From positions 9,109,042-9,173,041 of the forward strand of contig CM037885.1 in assembly GCA_021292165.1 (NCBI GenBank): a stretch of 64,000 nt of DNA. Reading direction: 5' to 3'. The DNA is from Shinisaurus crocodilurus. Its lineage: Eukaryota; Chordata; Lepidosauria; Squamata; Shinisauridae. The notes under the pieces were generated by a model, which saw nothing but the letters and a program-made list of their open reading frames with translations, did not search any database and was not told the origin of the DNA. Positions 1 to 12,000 of this stretch are shown one piece after another. Within the stretch, counting starts at the first letter, position 1, and each line of letters starts with the position of its first letter. The position numbers were made by a program, and so were the translations under genes.

Positions 1-437
1 GAGAAAAAGATGGAATAGCTGCACAATGTATTCTAATTAGTAGCAGTAGGAGACCTCCATCTGAATCAATTTTTGTCTTGGAGGAGGTAGTAAACCATAT
101 TGAAAGAGTCACATTTATTTCTATATCCTGTCCTAATAAAATATACTTGGAGTTCTCCATTGTAAGATAGTGAGAACACCAAGTAGGAAATCTTAACTCT
201 TTAATGTGGATGAGGGTGGCCAGCTACACCTCTTCTACAGCGATTGCATCTGGCCATCCTAGGTAGACAGAAAGGATGCTGCTACTTTCAATAATAATAG
301 CTGGTTTTTAGAAACAACAAATTGGCTACTGATATCGAATAGAGGAAGATTTTGACTGTACTACTGAATCCTTTTTCTTATTCCACTAAATTCCACTCAT
401 TGCACTAATTGACACCCTTCATCATTTATTATTTTTA
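1..437. other. intergenic or intronic, mostly unrecognised
   Basis: No coding region or RNA gene is visible. A short stretch near 215-265 resembles the fold-back repeat seen more fully at 4688-4930 (shared words around 'agctacacct' and 'gcatctggcca'). If the PRDM9-like exon at 2409 belongs to an intact gene, this is intron. Confidence 0.4.
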
Positions 438-1450
438 GTGGAAGATCGACAACCTGGTCTTCTGCGCGGGTTCAATGCTAAGGGGGTAGCTAGTCCTGGG
501 GCGGGCCTTCTCCGAGGTCCCCAGCGACTATCACCCTTAGCCCAGAACAAAGGGATAACTTATAGCCACAAAAGTATCTTTTATAAAACAAGTTTATTTA
601 CAAAATTACCTTCACAAACCCAGACACACGCCAGCAATACAGCTTATCAGTACGGTACAAAGTAGCAAGCAAGAAGTCTCAAGGACACCGTGATTTCAGG
701 GCTCTCAGCTAGTTAGTTCAGCTCGGGCTCCAGCAGAGGCCCGGTCAACCGCATGCTGCTAGCTGGGTTCCCGGCGGAGGTCTGGTCCACCCAAGCGGCT
801 TGTGAGTGATTTCAGCTTGGTTTCCTGGGGGTCCGGTCAACCCAAGCGGCCAGTGATTTCAGCTTGGTTTCCCGGGGGTCCGGTCAACCCAAGCGGCCAG
901 TGATTTCAGCTAGCTGGAGCGCGCCGGGTCCTGCTACTCGGGGTTGCCGATCCTTCGTTCCCTTACCCCAGGCATGGGGCAAGATTGCTGATCAGGTCCA
1001 ACAACTCAGTTCCCTTGCGCAGGGTGTTTTATACCTTGGTGTTTCAGGTAGCCCCTCCCTCCGTAATCAGGTGGGTTGACACCCTCCCTGAGGGGCGGCC
1101 TTTTGGGTCAGGTGGGGTGACGCCTTCCCCCCTTGGGGTGGGGTCCCTTTGAAGTCACTTGCTTAATGGTCCCATCCTGTGGTGTTGAGTGGTCCTTTCT
1201 TATGGGTGCCGAAATGTCTGCTCTGGAGAGGTATTCAAGTCTTATGTAGATGGGGCTAGTATAGGAGAGCATTGACAAACCTGGTGATGCTTCCTGTCTT
1301 CCCCCCTGGGGTGATTCTATGCAGATGTTGTTTGTCCCCTTTGGCCTCTGTGGAGACTGGCTGTCTCCCCCCCCCCCCCCGGGTCTCCTTCCCCCCACCT
1401 TGGTGAGTGTGTGTGTGTCAGAAAGGGGGCTTAGGTTGGCTTTCTCCACA
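438..1450 (-). mobile_element. solo LTR of an LTR retroelement
   Basis: Read on the minus strand, the element begins TGTGGAG and ends near CTTCCA(C). It has a TATAAAA box (1027-1033) followed about 430 bp downstream by an AATAAA poly(A) signal (593-598), the order expected of an LTR. TTTTTA flanks both sides (432-437 and 1451-1456) and may be the target duplication, although it is low-complexity. No gag, pol or env reading frame adjoins it, so it looks like a recombined solo LTR. The 3' end could be off by one base. Confidence 0.65.
718..945. repeat. 47-bp tandem repeat inside the LTR
   Basis: Units starting AGTGATTTCAGC recur at 805, 852 and 899, exactly 47 bp apart, with decayed copies upstream from about 718. 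They lie downstream of the TATA box in the LTR's own orientation. Confidence 0.8.
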
Positions 1451-1456
1451 TTTTTA

Positions 1457-2045
1457 TATATTTAAAGCATTTTTATTTTGCTCCTCAGCTGGAAAGGCTC
1501 CTCCGGAGCAGCTTGCAAACAATAAAAACAAGACAGTCTCTGTCCGCAGGGTTACAGTCTAAAAAGACATGACACAAAGGGGAAAGGGAGGGGGAGAGAA
1601 GATGGAAAAAGCAAGTGGCTGTTCAGCAGAGCTGATGGAGTGGCCCTGCTTCCCATCTTATCTCCCTCTGTTGTAGCCTGCTGGAATGGCTGTTGGCAGT
1701 GACACATGCCCTTTCTTTGGAGCAAGGTACGGTAAGTTAAATGTTTTTGGAGCTCTCATTCAAGATTTAGCATATCTTGGTAACTGTCTTACTCAAGGTT
1801 CAACATATCTTAGTTGCTATTCTATAGAAACTGTCTCAGAAAAGAAACTTGTTAAAAGTAATACACAACAGTTCACAAATTCTAGGATATAAGGAAAAAA
1901 CACATGAAGAATGCAGCAAAAGGTAATATAAGATACCTGAGACTGAACAGTATTGTTAGAAAAGGTAGAAAAGGGATTTACCAGTAAATATCAAATTCTC
2001 CTGCCTTTATCTCTGGGCTGTCTAAAAGCAGTGCATCCTATTTAA
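1457..2045. other. non-coding, LINE-tail-like remnant then unrecognised
   Basis: About 1470-1600 resembles the 3' end of an L2-type LINE on the minus strand (words such as 'acagtctctgtcc' and 'cagtctaaaaag' recur in such tails). The remainder shows no recognisable feature. Confidence 0.35.
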
Positions 2046-2273
2046 GGGTGCTTCCAGATGAGACTTTTATTATGCCATCGCCCCGCTTCATGAATTTTAT
2101 GAGGGGTTCCAGATGTTGTCTTCTACTTAATCCCCCTGTGTTTTCCCACTGCTGCTTCTGTTCTGTCCTTTTTCTTACCACAGAAATTCTGTTAGAAAGG
2201 GCAAGACAGAATAACTACTACACAACACCTTATGAGTGGTAGCAAAACCTCTACCTGGTCCTGGAAGCACCCT
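2046..2273. mobile_element. MITE with GGGTGCTTCCAG inverted ends
   Basis: It starts GGGTGCTTCCAGATGAGAC and ends CCTGGAAGCACCC, so the ends are inverted repeats. The same family recurs at 20134-20357 with a different interior. It ends 135 bp before the PRDM9-like exon. Confidence 0.6.
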
Positions 2274-2315
2274 ACGTAGGAATTCTGACTGACAGCACAT
2301 TCCTAAGTGAAATAG

Positions 2316-3128
<813 letters not shown>

Positions 3129-3242
3129 CCTTGTCACTAACAAGGAAACACAGAGGAAAGAAGCCACTTTAGTACATCATAATGAATAGATTTGCCCATT
3201 CCTACAAAGAGATGAGCTGTAGTTTTTGGACTCTGGTCCTTC

Positions 3243-3248
3243 AATAAA
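3243..3248 (+). other. candidate poly(A) signal for the PRDM9-like exon
   Basis: AATAAA lies 115 bp after the stop codon. It is the first such hexamer downstream. Confidence 0.4.
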
Positions 3249-3862
3249 GTAAACAGCTGTCCCACTAGTGTTTGATCCGTTCTCCCACCAGCTGTAGCAA
3301 GGAGACTAGCCCATCCTAGTCTGCTGTTCAGGCAGATGTATCTCAAGGATGAGTAAATGGACAGTGGCCATGGCTGAAGGCAGTATTGCCTCACTATCTC
3401 AGAGCACTTAAGACACAGAGGCTTGGATATGGACTTTGTGACCCTAGCAGTGAGTTGTCGCATGGCAAGTCGTGAAAACTTATTAGACAGTTTTCATTCT
3501 TATAGGGTTTTTTTAAAATAAAAATTACTATAAAAGCTGACCTCTTAAAATTTATGGAGTGCATATATATTCTAACTCTGGAATTTAAAGGTTAGAATCT
3601 CTCCTCACGGACCAATAAGAAAAAGCATATAGACGAGTGTTGCTATTTATGGAGCTACCTGATATAATTTATTAAGCAAGAATTGCAGTGTTCTCTACTG
3701 CCCTCTTATGCTTTGCTGTAGTCACTGTTTTTTAGCATTGGCAGACCTGCTGATACATCTTAAAAATGAAAAAGCTTCAATACACTTAGAAATGAATCTT
3801 GTTTTTATTTGCTCATATAAATAAATACAGGCTTACAAATCCATGCATGCAGATTTAGCATC
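3249..3862. other. unrecognised AT-rich intergenic DNA
   Basis: No coding region, RNA gene or clear repeat structure was seen. Confidence 0.4.
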
Positions 3863-4088
3863 ATTTATTTTTATTTTTTATATTTATACCCCACCTTGAA
3901 CCCAAGGCAGCTTATATAATCCTCCTCTCCTCCATTTTATCCTCACAACAAGCCTGTGAGGTAGGTTAGGCTGAGAGTCAGTGACTGGCCCAAAGTCACC
4001 CAGTGAGTTTCATGGCAGAGTGGGGATTAGAACACAGATCTCCCGAGTCCCAGTCCAACACTCTCACCACTAAGCCACACTGGCTCTC
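3863..4088 (-). mobile_element. Sauria-type SINE (tRNA-derived)
   Basis: The minus strand reads a tRNA-like head (GAGCCAGTGTGG, then ...GTCCAACACT region), the central CACAGGGTTGTTGTGAGG-type domain, and a tail of the form GGTATAAATAT. The head is at 4088 and the tail at 3863. Confidence 0.8.
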
Positions 4089-4687
4089 TGTCAGTGATGA
4101 TACATGACAGAGAGAAATTATACATGCAAATTTAGCACCAGAGTTATGAAATGAGCTAGAAATATAATAAAAAATGGAGGGGTGCTAAAGACCTTCTTTG
4201 GCTGGGGTGTCACTTAGTGTAGGGACCCAACCCTGACATTCATTCTAAGAAAATATGTTACCCTTTCCAAAGGCGAGTCCTTGAGTGAGAGATTGCTATT
4301 TAATTTTGTTTCAGCATTAGCACAATTTGAGGAGTTACTAAGAACATAAATTTGCTACACGATCCCTGCCCCAGGGAATGTACACTCTAGATTAGAGAAT
4401 GGAAGAGGTTGGGGATTGACCACTGGTCAGTGAAGATGGAAAAGAGCAATGGATTTTAACCTTTTATCAGAGACTACTTTCTTATCAACTTGTCTCCTGC
4501 ATCTCAGTGGGAAGATCTTCAACCTGTCATCAGACCTGATAGGTCTCCACAAAGTTCCTTCAATTTACTTCCTCCCAAAATGAGCCAATGTTACTACAGT
4601 ATAATGGGGGTTGGGAGTTTTGATTTAAAGAAAAGCATTCAGGCCAAACTCTGACACTTTTCTATCTAACAAGAACATCTAAATATA
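4089..4687. other. unrecognised intergenic DNA
   Basis: No gene is visible; only short open frames. A stretch near 4500-4545 has weak zinc-finger-like wording but no intact finger. Confidence 0.35.
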
Positions 4688-4930
4688 TACATAGCTGGCT
4701 ATATGCAAAAAAGGACAGGGCTGTTTTGCATCTTTATTAGTTGTGCAGAAGTGGGGATTACAAGCTACACCTGCTGAAAACCCCTCTTTTCTACACAACT
4801 AATAAAGGTGCAGGAGCCCTTTCCTCTTTTGCATCTGGCCACCCTATGTGTACAACAAATTCCATACTTCAGTTAGAAAGTGTTAGAAAGAGCCCTTTCC
4901 TCTTTTGCATCTGGCCACCCTATGTGTACA
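4688..4930. repeat. fold-back repeat with TGGCCA-type ends
   Basis: The left arm (ATGCAAAAAAGGACAGGGC near 4703) and right arm (GCCCTTTCCTCTTTTGCAT near 4817) are inverted copies around the central word AGCTACACCTGCTGAAAA. Related partial copies lie near 215-265 and 36388-36475. Confidence 0.6.
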
Positions 4931-4961
4931 ACAAATTCCATACTTCAGTTAGAAAGTGTTT
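4814..4961. repeat. perfect 76-bp tandem duplication
   Basis: The unit starting GAGCCCTTTCCTC at 4814 recurs at 4890. The two copies are identical over about 71 bp and include the right end of the fold-back repeat plus its flank. Confidence 0.9.
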
Positions 4962-6344
4962 GCGCACTATGCAACTCTCTTAGCTTTATCTCTGTGGTTA
5001 AGAATATTCTGAACAGAGTTTTTCTGCATTAATGTTCTCTTAATAGGTCGTGTCCCCCCCCAAAAGTGATTGCTGTTACTTTAATGCACAGGAACTACCC
5101 ATAAATTAAGGAATAGCTTGTGATGTAATTGTCATGATATACTTGATCTATCTCTTACATTATTTTGAAACTATGGAACTAAGGGCCAAAGAACACATTG
5201 CATATAAGCATGTATACTAAGAGGCAAAGCAGCTCTGAGGGACAATCTGAAATTGAAACAGTAGAGGAGGTGATGTGCTTAACTTTTTTCTACTGCAGGT
5301 TTCTTCCAACCCACTCCACCTGGGGTACAGGGACAAGTATCCAGATGCTTGTTTTCCTTGCAAACAAATGACTGGAAATGTGCAGGGACAAAAAGGATGG
5401 GTAGAAGACAGAGGAGAAAAGCAGTGCCAGGGGTACATATAACTACCACTGCTCCATTACAGAACTGCCAAAGCCCCTCTGCTCAGAAGAAGCAACCAGA
5501 CACATTTTTATTGCATTTGCATGAAACATATACTTCAGCCCTAAACACTCTCAAAATGGTTACATTTGCCAAATGATATGCTCCCATCTGCAAACACAAC
5601 CGGAACAAAATCAGGGCCAAAATATATGTGTCACAGGAGAATAGGATATCCTGGGTTGTTTTGGTTTTTTAAGAGTTGATAGTGACAGGTGTGTGTGATT
5701 TGGATTAAGACTGCAGTGCTGTGAGAGGGGTAAGGATTCAGCACCCACCCCCATGCCAGTTTCCTGATGAAAATGGTCTGCCTCCCTGAATCTGCTATGT
5801 GCCCTCAAGGCAAAACAGACAGATCAGGTAGTACTTGTATGTTTTTCCCTGCAGGGCAAATAACAGCTTTAGAGAAGCAATTAGGATAGGGGAAAATGGC
5901 ATGTGGGAAGAGTTAAACTTCCTCCCCCAGTGCCATAGTCCTGATTAACATCCCCCCACTACTATTAACCCTTTTTTAAAAGCCAAGGGACTATTTTAGG
6001 CTTCAACTCTGAGCTGCATTCCTGACCATTAGCCATGCTGGCAGGAGCTTCTGGGAGTTGGAAGTCCACAATATCTGGAGATCTACCTTCTGCCCATGCT
6101 CTCTGTGACTAACTCACCACCAGCGGCCATTCCAGCAGGCTGAGAGGAGGGAGATGAGAGGGAGCGCAGGGTCATTCCACCAGCCCTGCTGAAAGGCCAC
6201 CCTCATGACGGCTCCTCCTCCCTCTACTGTCACCACCACCAGCCATTCCAGCAGGCTGTGCAGAGGGGGAAGAGAGGGAGCACAGGGCCATTCCACCAGC
6301 CCTGCCAGGAGTATTAATATTCCCCCTTCTTCCCTCCCCATTCC
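4962..6344. other. unrecognised intergenic DNA
   Basis: No supported gene is visible. Around 6005-6080 there is a decayed family C MITE fragment (CTGGGAGTTGGAAGTCCA). Between 6110 and 6310 a motif around CCATTCCAGCAGGCTG is repeated imperfectly twice. Confidence 0.35.
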
Positions 6345-6475
6345 TTTTTCCTTGTGTGTCGTGTCTTTTTAGATTGTAAGCCTGTGGGCAGGGACTGTCT
6401 TGTTAATAGCTGTAAACCGCCCAGAGAGCTTCAGCTATTGGGCGGTATAAAAATTAATTAAATAAATAAATATTT
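6345..6475 (+). mobile_element. L2-type LINE 3' tail
   Basis: It carries GATTGTAAGCCTGTGGGCAG, then GTAAACCGCCCAGAGAGC and GGCGGTATAAAAATT with an AAATA repeat. This matches the tail of the full LINE at 28680. Confidence 0.65.
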
Positions 6476-6539
6476 GGAGGTATCCTGAAAGAAGGCATGG
6501 CTGGCTGGCAATCCAGACCTGAGTGCTGCAACATTTTCT

Positions 6540-6670
6540 TGCAGCTCCCACTTGTATTATGGAAAAGAACATGAGAACATTGCCTTGTTGGATCATACTA
6601 AGGTCCATTTCTCCAGCAGCCGACCAGATGCATCTAGAAAATCACAAGCAGGGCATCTAGGTGGTGCCCC
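6540..6670 (-). mobile_element. SINE/LINE fragment, reverse orientation
   Basis: Wording such as 'acattgccttgttggatcata' followed by 'ggtccatttctccagcag' is a decayed copy of a common reptilian SINE or CR1-type tail read backwards. Family assignment is weak. Confidence 0.35.
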
Positions 6671-6689
6671 GTCCACTAAATATTCCCCC

Positions 6690-6820
6690 TACTTCCCTCC
6701 CCATTCCTTTTTCCTTGTGTGTCATGTCTTTTTAGACTGTAAGCCTGCGGGCAGGGACTGTCTTGTTAATTATTGTAAACTGCGCAGAGAGCTTTGGCTA
6801 TTGGGAGGCATAAAAATGAA
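6690..6820 (+). mobile_element. L2-type LINE 3' tail, second copy
   Basis: It shares the sequence of 6345-6475, including CATTCCTTTTTCCTTGTGTG and TAAGCCTGCGGGCAGGGACT, and has decayed at the GCGCAGAGAGC position. Confidence 0.65.
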
Positions 6821-6821
6821 A

Positions 6822-6867
6822 TCATCATCATCATCATCATCCACCACCACCACCACCACCACCACCT
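6822..6867. repeat. ATC/CAC trinucleotide microsatellite
   Basis: About six ATC units run directly into about nine CAC units, at the tail of the preceding LINE fragment. Confidence 0.95.
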
Positions 6868-7361
6868 ATTCAAGGATTTTGCAGATCATGTAGAGTTTAG
6901 TCCCCAAGGCAGTTAGATCTCAGGCCCCTTAATGAAAGCACTTTGGCTTCCTATGTAAATTTACATAACATATTTTGACTTCTCCTGCTCTTAGGGATGT
7001 AAGAATTGGAGATGAGAGCAGGAAACCCTATCAGCAGCTCAGGCTACTCTTTAACCCCACATTAGTCCTTACCTCTCCTGCCCTGCCCTATCAGGCTTAA
7101 AAGGTGGAGAAGTGGAATCTAAATACTTAATAAGTGACTTTAAATGCATTACTTGAAGTGATGTCAGTTAAAAAACAACAACATTAAAACCCATGCTGTG
7201 GGCAGGGGTGAAGTCGGGACTGATCTTGATCAGGGCCATGGTGCATGTGGAGGGGGCAGTGCATGGGGAGGGCATCAGGTTGGGGAAAGATATAAATAAC
7301 AATGAAAATCTTAAGGTGAAATAAAATATTCTCCTATGTGAATGCAATACATCTTCTACCT
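6868..7361. other. unrecognised intergenic DNA
   Basis: No gene or clear repeat was seen. Confidence 0.4.
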
Positions 7362-7605
7362 CATAGAATCATAGAAAAGTAGAGTTGGAAGGGGCCTACA
7401 AGACCATCGAGTCCAACCCCCTGCTCAACGCAGGAATCCAAGGTCAAAGCATCCCTGACAGATGATTGTCCAGCTGCACCTTGAATGCCTCCAGACTGGG
7501 AGAGCCCACCACCTCCCTAGGTAGTTGATTCCATTGTCTTATTGCTCTAACAGTCAGGAAATTTTTCCTGATGTTTAGGTGGAATCTTGGTTCCTGTAAC
7601 TTGTG
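7362..7605 (-). mobile_element. CR1 LINE 3' end
   Basis: Read on the minus strand it has the CR1 3' signature: ATTCCACCTAAACATCAGG at the upstream side and ACTCGATGGTCTTGTAGGCC followed by CTATGATTCTATGA at the end near 7362. It is 5' truncated. Confidence 0.85.
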
Positions 7606-8921
7606 TTACAAACAATCACTAAAAAAGACATGGACTCCAAACCATGAAATTAAAGATTTGGTTATTTTATTAATATTTCAGTTCACAAAACATTTAACAC
7701 AAAGGAAATTTAGTCTGTGGTTATATCAACATAGGATTAGAAACGGTCTCATCTGATAGAGCTTGGATTAAGAGATTTTATGGTGAAGAGCCTGCCCCAA
7801 TTTCCAGGTACTGCTATAGTTCACCTACCTTAGTCCATCTACTAACTATAGTACACAGCGAGAGCTTTGTATGCTGCAGTAAGAAGAGGAGGCAAGCCTA
7901 TTATTTAGGGAAATAATCAAGTCCTGTGAAAGGCCTTGCCATTTCTATCTTGGCCCCAGTGAAGCCAAAACTAATCAGTCCCCCTAGCCTTAGTCCATAA
8001 GTGAGGCCTATCAGCCCTATGTCTCAATAGCTCCGGTCCTCTGAAGAAAGCGAGGACGTTAATAGTGGTTCTATCCAAATATCCTACAACACTAATCCGG
8101 TGCTGTATCTTTTTACCATTCAAGAATGTGAAAGCATACAAGTGGTAAATCAAAGATGAAGACAGATGTAATATTGAAACAGAAGTCACAGTAGTTTCTT
8201 CAGCCATTGTGTGATTCCAGCTTTTTCCTGGCTTTGCAATTTGCATGACAAACATAACAATCACAAGCACTACCCTGTTCAGCACCATCCACAGCCCGGT
8301 TTTGCTACAAATTTGTAGAACAATTTTTTTTCAGCATTCAGCCCTAGAGAGGAATATATACATTTGTACTGAACACAATGAGGGCACTTCTAAACTAGGC
8401 TTGCTGCTGTATAGATGTCTCTTTTCACCCAAAATTGAGATGGGAAGATAGAAGCAAGCACAAGTTCTGGAGGAATTAATCTCAGCCTCTGTGACTATCA
8501 CTGAAGGGAACATTTAGCATTATTTAGGTCTCAGAATCCATTTTTTCCAGAATCAGAGAGGAAAGCCTCCTTTCTCAACATACTGGCTATCATGAATAGA
8601 AAACAGAATGGGGAAATGTCTAGTGAAGTTAGTACTGATCAGAATATTTTGCTTGGCAAACAAAAATCCCAGGGAAGCCCCTCTGTTATTTAATTTACTT
8701 GCTTATTAAAGACAGATTTTCAACAATGCAGAACCAGTCAGTTCTTGTCAGCTTCCTTATTGTATACCTGAAGTATTTATACAAAGTGTCAAGGTCCAAG
8801 AGGCAGGAGAATACAGAATTTCCATCCCACATTATTTGCAGGATAAATTGAGAGAGAATATTCAGAAATCCAAAACGGCTGTTTACAGTAGGCTCCTGGA
8901 AAGCAACTTCCTTTTTTTTAA
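7606..8921. other. downstream flank and 3' UTR of CD79A
   Basis: The 3' UTR of CD79A should occupy the upper part of this stretch. A variant poly(A) signal ATTAAA on the minus strand at 8689-8694 is a candidate, about 230 bp after the stop. Nothing else was recognised. Confidence 0.4.
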
Positions 8922-9044
8922 TCATGGTTTCTCTGGCTTCTCCAGGTGCAGATCAATCACTTTGGAAATGCCTATATCCTGGTAGGTGGCTTGCAATCCC
9001 CGTGATATGTCCTCATACATGGAGCACTCATCCAGATTCAGTCC
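8922..9044 (-). CDS. CD79A: CD79A exon 5, second half of ITAM and C-terminus
   Basis: The acceptor CCTAG precedes GGA at 9044. It encodes 40 residues beginning [16 protein letters not shown] and ending EKPEKP, then TGA at 8924-8922. It holds the second ITAM tyrosine (MYEDI) and the conserved YQDIG segment. Phase 0 at its start. Confidence 0.93.
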   Translation of the reverse strand, partial: GLNLDECSMYEDISRGLQATYQDIGISKVIDLHLEKPEKP

Positions 9045-12000
9045 CTAGGAAGGGAAAAACAAAAAAAGGCTCACCGTACTGAAGTGTGAGAAGTTTTAGG
9101 CTACAATCCTATGCAAGCTTATCAGGAAGTAGGCCCTACTGAACACAGTAGGACATGGGAATATATGGTGAGGATTGAATGGTTAGCAGGGAGAACTTTT
9201 TTTATTTATTTTTATTTATTATATTTATACCCCGCCTTTTTTTCCTGAAAGGAACCCAAGGCGGCTTACATAATCTTCCTCCTCCACTCCATTTTACCCT
9301 CACAACAACCCTGTGAGGTAGGTTAGGCTGAGAGTCAGTGACTGGCCCAAAGTCACCCAGTGAGTTTCATGGCAGAGCGGGGATTTGAACCCGGATCTCC
9401 CGAGTCCCAGTCCAACACTCTAACCACTACACCACACCTCAGGCCTTCCCCAGGAAAAGGGTCTGGTGTTTCTAGAACCAGCCCAAAGCAGAAATGCATG
9501 GTCACATTATGAACCAGCCTTGACCTTGAAAAGTGGTCTATAAGTATAGTATTTTTTAAAAAATGGTAATGTTGTTGACCACCTTTCCTATTTGGATCAA
9601 AGAGCTTTCATTATTTTTAAATCTACTAATCTTTGGCAGGGATCTCCACTAATATGGCTCACTGGTTTAGCTTCTGTGTTAAGATTTTAGAGTATACTGC
9701 AGCAGAATGGGTCTGCTGGCTGGGATTCCTGTTTCCACTGACATGAATACACCATCACTTCATCTCCCTTGGCTAAAGGATTGGCCTACATTCCCTTGCA
9801 CGGATGACTCCTGCAGTTACCTCATACAGGTTCTCCTCTTCGTAAGCCTTCTTCTTGGCCTTCAAGAGGCGCTCATTTTCCCATCTCTTCTGCAAAAGGA
9901 AGAAGACAAGACTCTAACAGGGCTGGTCCAAAACAGTTTGCTGCTTGAAGCTGAACAGATGCAGGTGAGCCTTACTAGCAATGGGACAGCATCCTCCACA
10001 ATGCCTGAGGGCAGCAGGCTAGCTTAGAGGGCAAGCCACATGATGGCACACACAACTCGGTCCTCCAACATCTTGACACACACACCCCCAGGCTCCCAGC
10101 ACCCGCCACCTCAAGCTGCCACCTCACTCTACCTAATGGCAGGGCAGGCCATGCCTAGGAGTGAGTACGACCCGCATCCATCAAGTTTTCGGTGGCTGTC
10201 TCACAACTATATAGGCACTATTTCTAGGCAGGGGCATAGATGTCTCAATTTCCAGGGGTGGAGGAGGCATGGGGCTAAACAGCTGGTTGCCTGGAGGGGG
10301 CTTTGCCGATTCTGGGAAATCCGGAGGGGGGGCATTGCCCCTCCAGGAAATCCCAGAGGGGGATTGAGCCCTGTAGTTTACGCCCCTATTCCTAGGGACT
10401 CCAACGTGGTGCCCATAGGCTTGCCATGGTGCCTACCATGCTAATATGTTCGCCGTACGGAACAAAAAACTAGAACAAGTGAGAGCACTACTCATGTTGG
10501 GTCAACTATCAGTGTAGTGGAAATGCAAGCTTTTGAAAGGTGGCTGGTGATTGGACTGAAGGAAGTTATAACAGGTTAATCTAGTTTATATAGACAATTT
10601 AGGGTGCAATCCTATGGCCTCCTGACATTGTCTGGGGTGGGGGGCATAGGAATATTTGGAGCCCCAGCTCCGAGGTCCCGCAACCTCAGAGCTGGCACTC
10701 CAAACGCCGAGCTCCTGCCCCAACCTCCTCGCAGTCGGCACAGAAAGAACTGCGCTGGCCGCTGCTCCGAGGTCACAAATTGGCCTCTGGAGGGGAGGAA
10801 AAGGGGTGTGCTGGGGGACGGGGAGAGGCTGGGGCCGACGGCTTATGCAGTATCCAAACAGCGCCCCAACCTCCTCCCCTCCCCCTCCGAAGAGCGTCAC
10901 CCAGACGGCTGAAAGCAGCTGTCTGGGTGAGATGCAGGGCGCGAGGCGTGGGGCAGCAGTGATCGCTGCCGCCGCGTCTCACGCTCGGCACTGGATGCAC
11001 GTACACCTCCGTGTTTGGAGGCTTATGCGCATCGAGGGTGGAGGGCATTGGATTGCGCCCTCCAGGGCCAATTCGCACCAAACAAAAATTGGTGCTCAGC
11101 TGAACAACACACAGTAAATCTTGAGTACATGTAACAACTGGCTGGGCCATAATGGCAAAGCAGTTGTATAATCTCTCTGTCGGGCATGATGGGTTGCACG
11201 GAGGGGAAGCGGCATCCTGGACAGCTATATAATAGAGCAGTGTTCTCCAACCTTGGGTCCCCAGATGTTTTTGGTCTACAACTCCCAGCATGCCCCAGCC
11301 AGCATAGCTGGCTGGGGCATGCTGGGAGTTGTAGGCCAAAAACATCTGGGGACCCAAGGTTGGAGAACACTGTAATAGAGGAATCAAAAGGCTAATTCAC
11401 CAAATACCTATTTCTACTAAACATTGAACTTGTAGACAGCCAATCTGAGGTTCTGTGGACTGGTCTTCAGTTACTAATGTAGATGTAGCAGCAACAGGTC
11501 TCTGATGAGTACCAGGGCATGGTCTGAAGGCACATGTTGCAGCAACGTTGTTTAAACCCAAGCAGTCTGGGTGTGGTTAATGTCTGGATGGGAGACTGTC
11601 TGTCTGTATGCAATCTGCCTTGAGTTCCATGATAGAAGAAAGGCAGGATATAAATGTGATAAATACATAAATTGCCCAAAGATTTTACTAAATGGACAAT
11701 AGCATTTTATCTCTGTGCACTGTCCCCAGATATGTGCCCCTGGCAGCCTGCCCACCTGCCCATGAGATTCCAATGACTGCCATTTGGGGGAACTGTTGTA
11801 TTAGACTTATTAGCCCAGCTAACACATAACAACCCATGGGTTATTTAGCCCATGATTGGTTGGAGCTATGTGGGAGCGAGCGAGCATGCTGCCTCCTGCC
11901 CACTCGCCTCTTCCACTTCGCATCTGGTTTAGAAAACCAGTTGTTTGGTGTGACTTGTGAACACGGCACTCTGGGTTGTTGGAAGGGGAAACAACCTAGA

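Noticed and set aside
1627..1735. possible exon between TTGTAG (1674) and GTAAGT (1731)
   Set aside because: Good splice-like ends, but the translation (PAGMAVGSDTCPFFGARYG) matches no PRDM9 segment I recognise and has no other support.
10586..11387. several overlapping 100-204 codon frames on both strands
   Set aside because: They coincide with the GC-rich MITE and the family A hairpin; no conserved motif.
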